NCBI GenBank assembly: GCA_040508085.1
Contig: JBEVNO010000161.1
Coordinates: 8,757 to 72,756, forward strand
DNA: 64,000 bases
Reading direction: 5' to 3'
DNA from: ZC4RG30 sp040508085
GTDB taxonomy: Bacteria; Pseudomonadota; Gammaproteobacteria; Steroidobacterales; Steroidobacteraceae
Part shown: one piece after another, positions 61,181-64,000 of the stretch
Position numbering within the stretch: position 1 is the stretch's first letter
Layout of the letters: the number at the start of each line of letters is the position of its first letter
Translations under genes and position numbers: made by a program
The notes under the pieces: model-generated
Seen by the model: the letters and a program-made list of their open reading frames with translations, nothing else
Told to the model about the DNA's origin: nothing
The model's database searches: none

Positions 61181-61549
61181 ATGGGACAGGCAGCCACAGC
61201 AACGCGTGCCCGGCGGTTCTGGTCCGGCAGCCTGCTGCCGGCCTGGGTCCTGATGCTTGTTGCCTTGTCGGCGCAGGTCCATGGCGCCGAGCGCATCGGC
61301 CGCGATACCGACCCACCGCCTGCCCAGGGCATCCGCGAGGGAGTGCGGGAGCCGGCGCGGTTTGCGCCGGTGGGGGTATCGCTCGATCACGTGATTTCCC
61401 AGGTCGAGAAGCGGCACAAGGCGCGGGTGGTGCGCGTGGAGCAGGTGCACGTCAACGGCCGGCTCGTGTACAAACTGCGGATGCTGTCCGAAAAGGAGAG
61501 CCGGGTGTGGGTGGTGTCGGTGGACGCTGAATCCGGCGCTGAGATCTAG
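61181..61549 (+). CDS. small exported PepSY-domain protein
   Basis: The 122-residue product has a basic N-terminus and signal helix (about residues 18-38) and one PepSY-like domain: SLDHVISQVEKRHKARVVRV, then VNGRLVYKLRMLSEKESRVW and VVSVDAESGAEI. PepSY proteins sit next to PhoP/PhoQ-like systems in many proteobacteria and may inhibit peptidases or modulate the sensor; that is inference from context. ATG 61181 is the likely start, and the response regulator begins 3 bases after the stop. Confidence 0.75.
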   Translation: MGQAATATRARRFWSGSLLPAWVLMLVALSAQVHGAERIGRDTDPPPAQGIREGVREPARFAPVGVSLDHVISQVEKRHKARVVRVEQVHVNGRLVYKLRMLSEKESRVWVVSVDAESGAEI

Positions 61550-61552
61550 GCC

Positions 61553-62236
61553 ATGCGTGCACTGGTAGTGGAAGACGAAGCGGTGCTGCGCGAGGCTCTG
61601 CAGCGCGACCTGATCGGCGCGGGCTTCACGGTGGACGTGGCCGCGGACGGCGAGGAGGGCCTGTTCGCCGGGCTCGAGTATCCCGTCGACGTCGCCATCA
61701 TCGATCTCGGCCTGCCCAAACTGCCCGGCCTCGAGGTGATCCGCCGGCTGCGCGCGCAGGACAAGCGCTTTCCGATCCTCGTGCTCACGGCGCGTGACCG
61801 CTGGCAGGACAAAGTCGAGGGACTGGATGCGGGCGCCGACGACTATGTCGCCAAGCCCTTCCATTTCGAGGAGGTGCTGGCCCGCCTGCAGGCACTGTTG
61901 CGCCGCAGTGGCGGCTGGGCTTCCTCGAGTCTCGTGTGCGGCCCGGTGGTGCTGGATACCCGCGCGCAGGCGGTGACGGTGGAGGGGCGCGCCGTCGAGC
62001 TCACTACATTCGAGTACCGCATCCTCGAGCACCTCATCCTGAAGGCCGGCGAGGTGATCTCCAAGACTGATCTCACCGAGCAGCTGTACGAGCAGGATTT
62101 CGAACGTGACAGCAATGTGATCGAGGTGTTCATCGGCCGGCTGCGCCGCAAGCTTGATCCCGACGACCGCATCAAGCCTATCGAGACACTGCGTGGCCGC
62201 GGCTACCGTTTCGCACTGGCCCGCAGCGCGGGCTGA
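61553..62236 (+). CDS. OmpR/PhoP-family response regulator
   Basis: The 227-residue protein has a receiver domain with acidic pocket VVEDEA, phosphoacceptor Asp51 in VAIIDLGLPKLPG, conserved Thr and Lys (LTARDRW, VAKPF), and a winged-helix effector domain (LTTFEYRILEHLILKAGEVI, ending GRGYRFAL). It most resembles PhoP and QseB-like regulators. It lies in one operon with the PepSY gene upstream and the kinase downstream (27-base gap). Target genes are unknown. Confidence 0.9.
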   Translation: MRALVVEDEAVLREALQRDLIGAGFTVDVAADGEEGLFAGLEYPVDVAIIDLGLPKLPGLEVIRRLRAQDKRFPILVLTARDRWQDKVEGLDAGADDYVAKPFHFEEVLARLQALLRRSGGWASSSLVCGPVVLDTRAQAVTVEGRAVELTTFEYRILEHLILKAGEVISKTDLTEQLYEQDFERDSNVIEVFIGRLRRKLDPDDRIKPIETLRGRGYRFALARSAG

Positions 62237-62263
62237 GCGCAGCCGGACCTGCTGAACCTCGGC

Positions 62264-63619
62264 ATGCGTTCCGTCAGCCAGCGCCTGCTGGTGTCCATCA
62301 CGCTGCTGCTGCTGCTGTTCTTCGGCGTGATGGTGGCGGTGCTGGATGCACGCTTCCGCTCGCTGGCCGAGCGTTCGCTGCGGGAGCTGCTGGACGTGCA
62401 GATGGTGGCGCTGATCTCCTCGGCCGAAATCGACATGTCGGGGCGTTTCGTGCCGCGCCTGCCGGACGCGGAGACGCGCATGGCCGTGCCGGGATCGGGC
62501 CTGTACGCAGCGGTGCGGGACGATCAGGAAACCTTCTGGCGTTCGCCGTCGGCGGTGGGCAGCGTGATGGATTTCGGCCCGCCGCAGCCGCAGGGCGCGC
62601 GTGCCTTCCGCTACATCACCGATGTGCGCGGCCAGCGCCTGGCCACCATCAGTCGCGGCATCAGCTGGGAGGACAAATCGGTACTCACCTTCATCGTGGC
62701 GACCGAACTCACCTCCTACGACGCGCAGATCTCGCGCTTCCGCAAGGGCCTGCTGGGCGGCTTCACCATCGTCGCGGTGCTGCTGCTGGTGGCGCTGGCG
62801 GCCATGCTGCGCTGGGCGGTGGGGCCACTGCGGCGCCTGGAAGCACAGATCCGCGCAGTGGAGCGAGGCGAGCGCGAGCGCCTGGATGACAACTGGCCCA
62901 CGGAGCTGCACGGCCTGGTCGCCAACCTCAACGCGCTGCTCACCGCGGAGCGTCGCCGCATTGCTCGGTACCGCGACACGCTGGGCAATCTGGCCCACAG
63001 CCTGAAGACCCCGCTGGCCGTGCTGCGCGCGAGCTTCGCGCCCGGTGCAGCCGGTGATGGCACGCCCGTGGCGCGGGTGGTGGGCGAGCAGGTGGAACGC
63101 ATGAGTGCCATCGTGGCGCACCAGCTGCGCCGCTCGGTGACCGGTGGCGGGGCTACGGTGGGTCAGCAGGCCGTGGAGGTGCTGCCGGTTGCGCAGGAGC
63201 TGCGGCGCGCGTTGCTGAAGGCACATGGCCGCAAGGATTTCGCGCTGCAGCTGGACATCGCCCCGGACCTGCTGTTCGTGGGTGATCGGGACGACCTGAC
63301 CGAGGCGCTGGGCAACCTGATGGACAATGCCGTGAAGTGGTGTGCGGCGCAGGTGCGCGTGGCGGCGCGGCTGCAGCCGGCGGGCGCGGCGGCCAGCCTG
63401 CTGCTGATGGTCGAGGACGACGGGCCGGGCATTCCGGTTGCCGATCGTGAGCGGGTCCTGGACCGCGGCGTGCGCGCCGACGAGCGCACGCCCGGGCATG
63501 GGCTTGGCCTTGCGATGGTGCGCGAAATGGCTGGCCTGTATGGCGGCGAGCTGCTGGTGGGGGAATCGGCACTGGGCGGAGCGCGGGTTGAGCTACGGCT
63601 GCCAGGCCGCCTGAAGTAA
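62264..63619 (+). CDS. PhoQ-like sensor histidine kinase
   Basis: The 451-residue protein has two membrane helices (about residues 8-30 and 160-185) around a periplasmic sensor of about 130 residues. It then has HAMP-like RRLEAQIRAVERGERERLD and a dimerisation domain with phosphoacceptor His245 in NLAHSLKTPLAVLRAS, the PhoQ-type H box. The ATP-binding domain has NLMDNAVKW, VEDDGPGIPVAD and GHGLGLAMVREMAGLYGGEL. The sensor domain lacks a clear acidic patch such as the one that reads Mg2+ in PhoQ, so the signal is unknown. Confidence 0.88.
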   Translation: MRSVSQRLLVSITLLLLLFFGVMVAVLDARFRSLAERSLRELLDVQMVALISSAEIDMSGRFVPRLPDAETRMAVPGSGLYAAVRDDQETFWRSPSAVGSVMDFGPPQPQGARAFRYITDVRGQRLATISRGISWEDKSVLTFIVATELTSYDAQISRFRKGLLGGFTIVAVLLLVALAAMLRWAVGPLRRLEAQIRAVERGERERLDDNWPTELHGLVANLNALLTAERRRIARYRDTLGNLAHSLKTPLAVLRASFAPGAAGDGTPVARVVGEQVERMSAIVAHQLRRSVTGGGATVGQQAVEVLPVAQELRRALLKAHGRKDFALQLDIAPDLLFVGDRDDLTEALGNLMDNAVKWCAAQVRVAARLQPAGAAASLLLMVEDDGPGIPVADRERVLDRGVRADERTPGHGLGLAMVREMAGLYGGELLVGESALGGARVELRLPGRLK

Positions 63620-63629
63620 AATAACCGGC

Positions 63630-64000
63630 ATGAAAGCCCCTGATTCGACGACCTGGAGCCCGACCAGCTGGCAGACCCGCAAGGCGCTGCAACAGCCGCA
63701 ATATGCCGACCAGGCCGCGCTGGCGGCGGCGGTGGCGCAGCTGTCGCGTCTGCCGCCGCTGGTGGTGTCCTGGGAAGTCGACGCGCTGCGCGGCCACCTG
63801 GCGGCGGCACAGCGCGGTGAGGCCTTCCTGTTGCAGGGTGGGGACTGCGCCGAGAGCTTCGAGGGCTGCGAATCCGACCGCATCGCCAAGCAGCTGAAGG
63901 TGCTGCTGCTGGTGAGACTGGTGCTGCTGCACGGGCTGAAGCGTCCGATTGTGCGCGTCGGGCGCATGGCCGGGCAGTACGCGAAGCCCCGTTCCACCGA
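63630..64000 (+). CDS. class II 3-deoxy-7-phosphoheptulonate synthase, N-terminal part (partial)
   Basis: The ATG at 63630 opens a frame that runs off the right edge (123 residues visible). It shows WSPTSWQTRKALQQPQYAD, PPLVVSWEVDALRGHLA, the metal/substrate region FLLQGGDCAESFEGCESDRI and VGRMAGQYAKPRS, all typical of the plant-type (class II) DAHP synthase, the first enzyme of the shikimate pathway. In E. coli this step is served by class I enzymes only; class II occurs in xanthomonads, pseudomonads and others. It starts 10 bases after the sensor kinase stop. Confidence 0.93.
   Translation, partial: MKAPDSTTWSPTSWQTRKALQQPQYADQAALAAAVAQLSRLPPLVVSWEVDALRGHLAAAQRGEAFLLQGGDCAESFEGCESDRIAKQLKVLLLVRLVLLHGLKRPIVRVGRMAGQYAKPRST

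Noticed and set aside
1..64000. CRISPR arrays, insertion sequences, prophage or toxin-antitoxin genes
   Set aside because: No regularly spaced direct repeats beyond the four Pho-box heptamers, no transposase, integrase or phage structural genes, and no paired small toxin-antitoxin genes were recognised.

Overview
The window is a GC-rich chromosome segment from a gammaproteobacterium. Several traits point towards the Xanthomonadales/Nevskiales/Steroidobacterales side of the class: the order nuo genes, initiator tRNA, rimP-nusA-infB; an extended DNA ligase; a zinc-poor DksA with a Lys/Ala/Pro-rich tail; a class II DAHP synthase; and many exported proteins of unknown function. The assignment to order is inference. 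There is no rRNA, CRISPR array, insertion sequence or prophage. Gene density is high, and many neighbours overlap by ATGA or GTGA, which suggests translational coupling.

Layout. (1) 1-8641: the second half of the complex I operon, nuoG (partial) to nuoN. (2) 8675-9359: a small exported SnoaL-like protein and a tRNA-fMet with a strong stable-RNA type promoter. (3) 9360-20300: an 11 kb accessory block that separates the initiator tRNA from rimP, which adjoin in E. coli. It holds a tight four-gene operon of exported proteins (metallo-beta-lactamase fold, diheme DUF1592-type cytochrome, Tat-exported DUF1552, ankyrin repeats), a VOC protein, a wrecked PQQ dehydrogenase-cytochrome gene, a small exported protein, and two pairs of paralogues (a large exported family and DUF6152). 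(4) 20317-32340: the transcription/translation operon rimP-nusA-infB-rbfA-truB-rpsO-pnp. It begins with a promoter followed by two hairpins, one a good intrinsic terminator. It is interrupted between rbfA and truB by a TonB-dependent receptor and a lipoprotein phosphatase.

(5) 32353-34900: phaR-like, gluQ and dksA in one leftward operon, then queF. (6) 34955-41583: smc-zipA-ligA. (7) 41586-48406: a MobA-like nucleotidyltransferase, the threonine operon thrA-thrB-thrC, a NERD protein and tatD. (8) 48397-56668: threonine aldolase, a YgjP-like metallopeptidase with tryptophan 2,3-dioxygenase, a HAD phosphatase, aconitase, mnmA, a Nudix hydrolase and an unassigned protein. (9) 56781-61079: purB, divergent fumC, nudL and mazG. 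(10) 61181-64000: a PepSY protein with a PhoP/PhoQ-type two-component system, then the start of a class II DAHP synthase.

The most interesting signal is regulatory. Four TGTC-type heptamers repeat at an exact 11 bp period (25542-25581) just upstream of the TonB-dependent receptor, which is the layout of two tandem Pho boxes. With the CX5R phosphatase lipoprotein encoded next, this looks like a phosphate-starvation uptake and scavenging module placed inside a housekeeping operon. The second candidate is the exported four-gene operon at 9591-15830, whose metallo-beta-lactamase member has lost most of one metal site. All calls come from reading the sequence; no database search was run.
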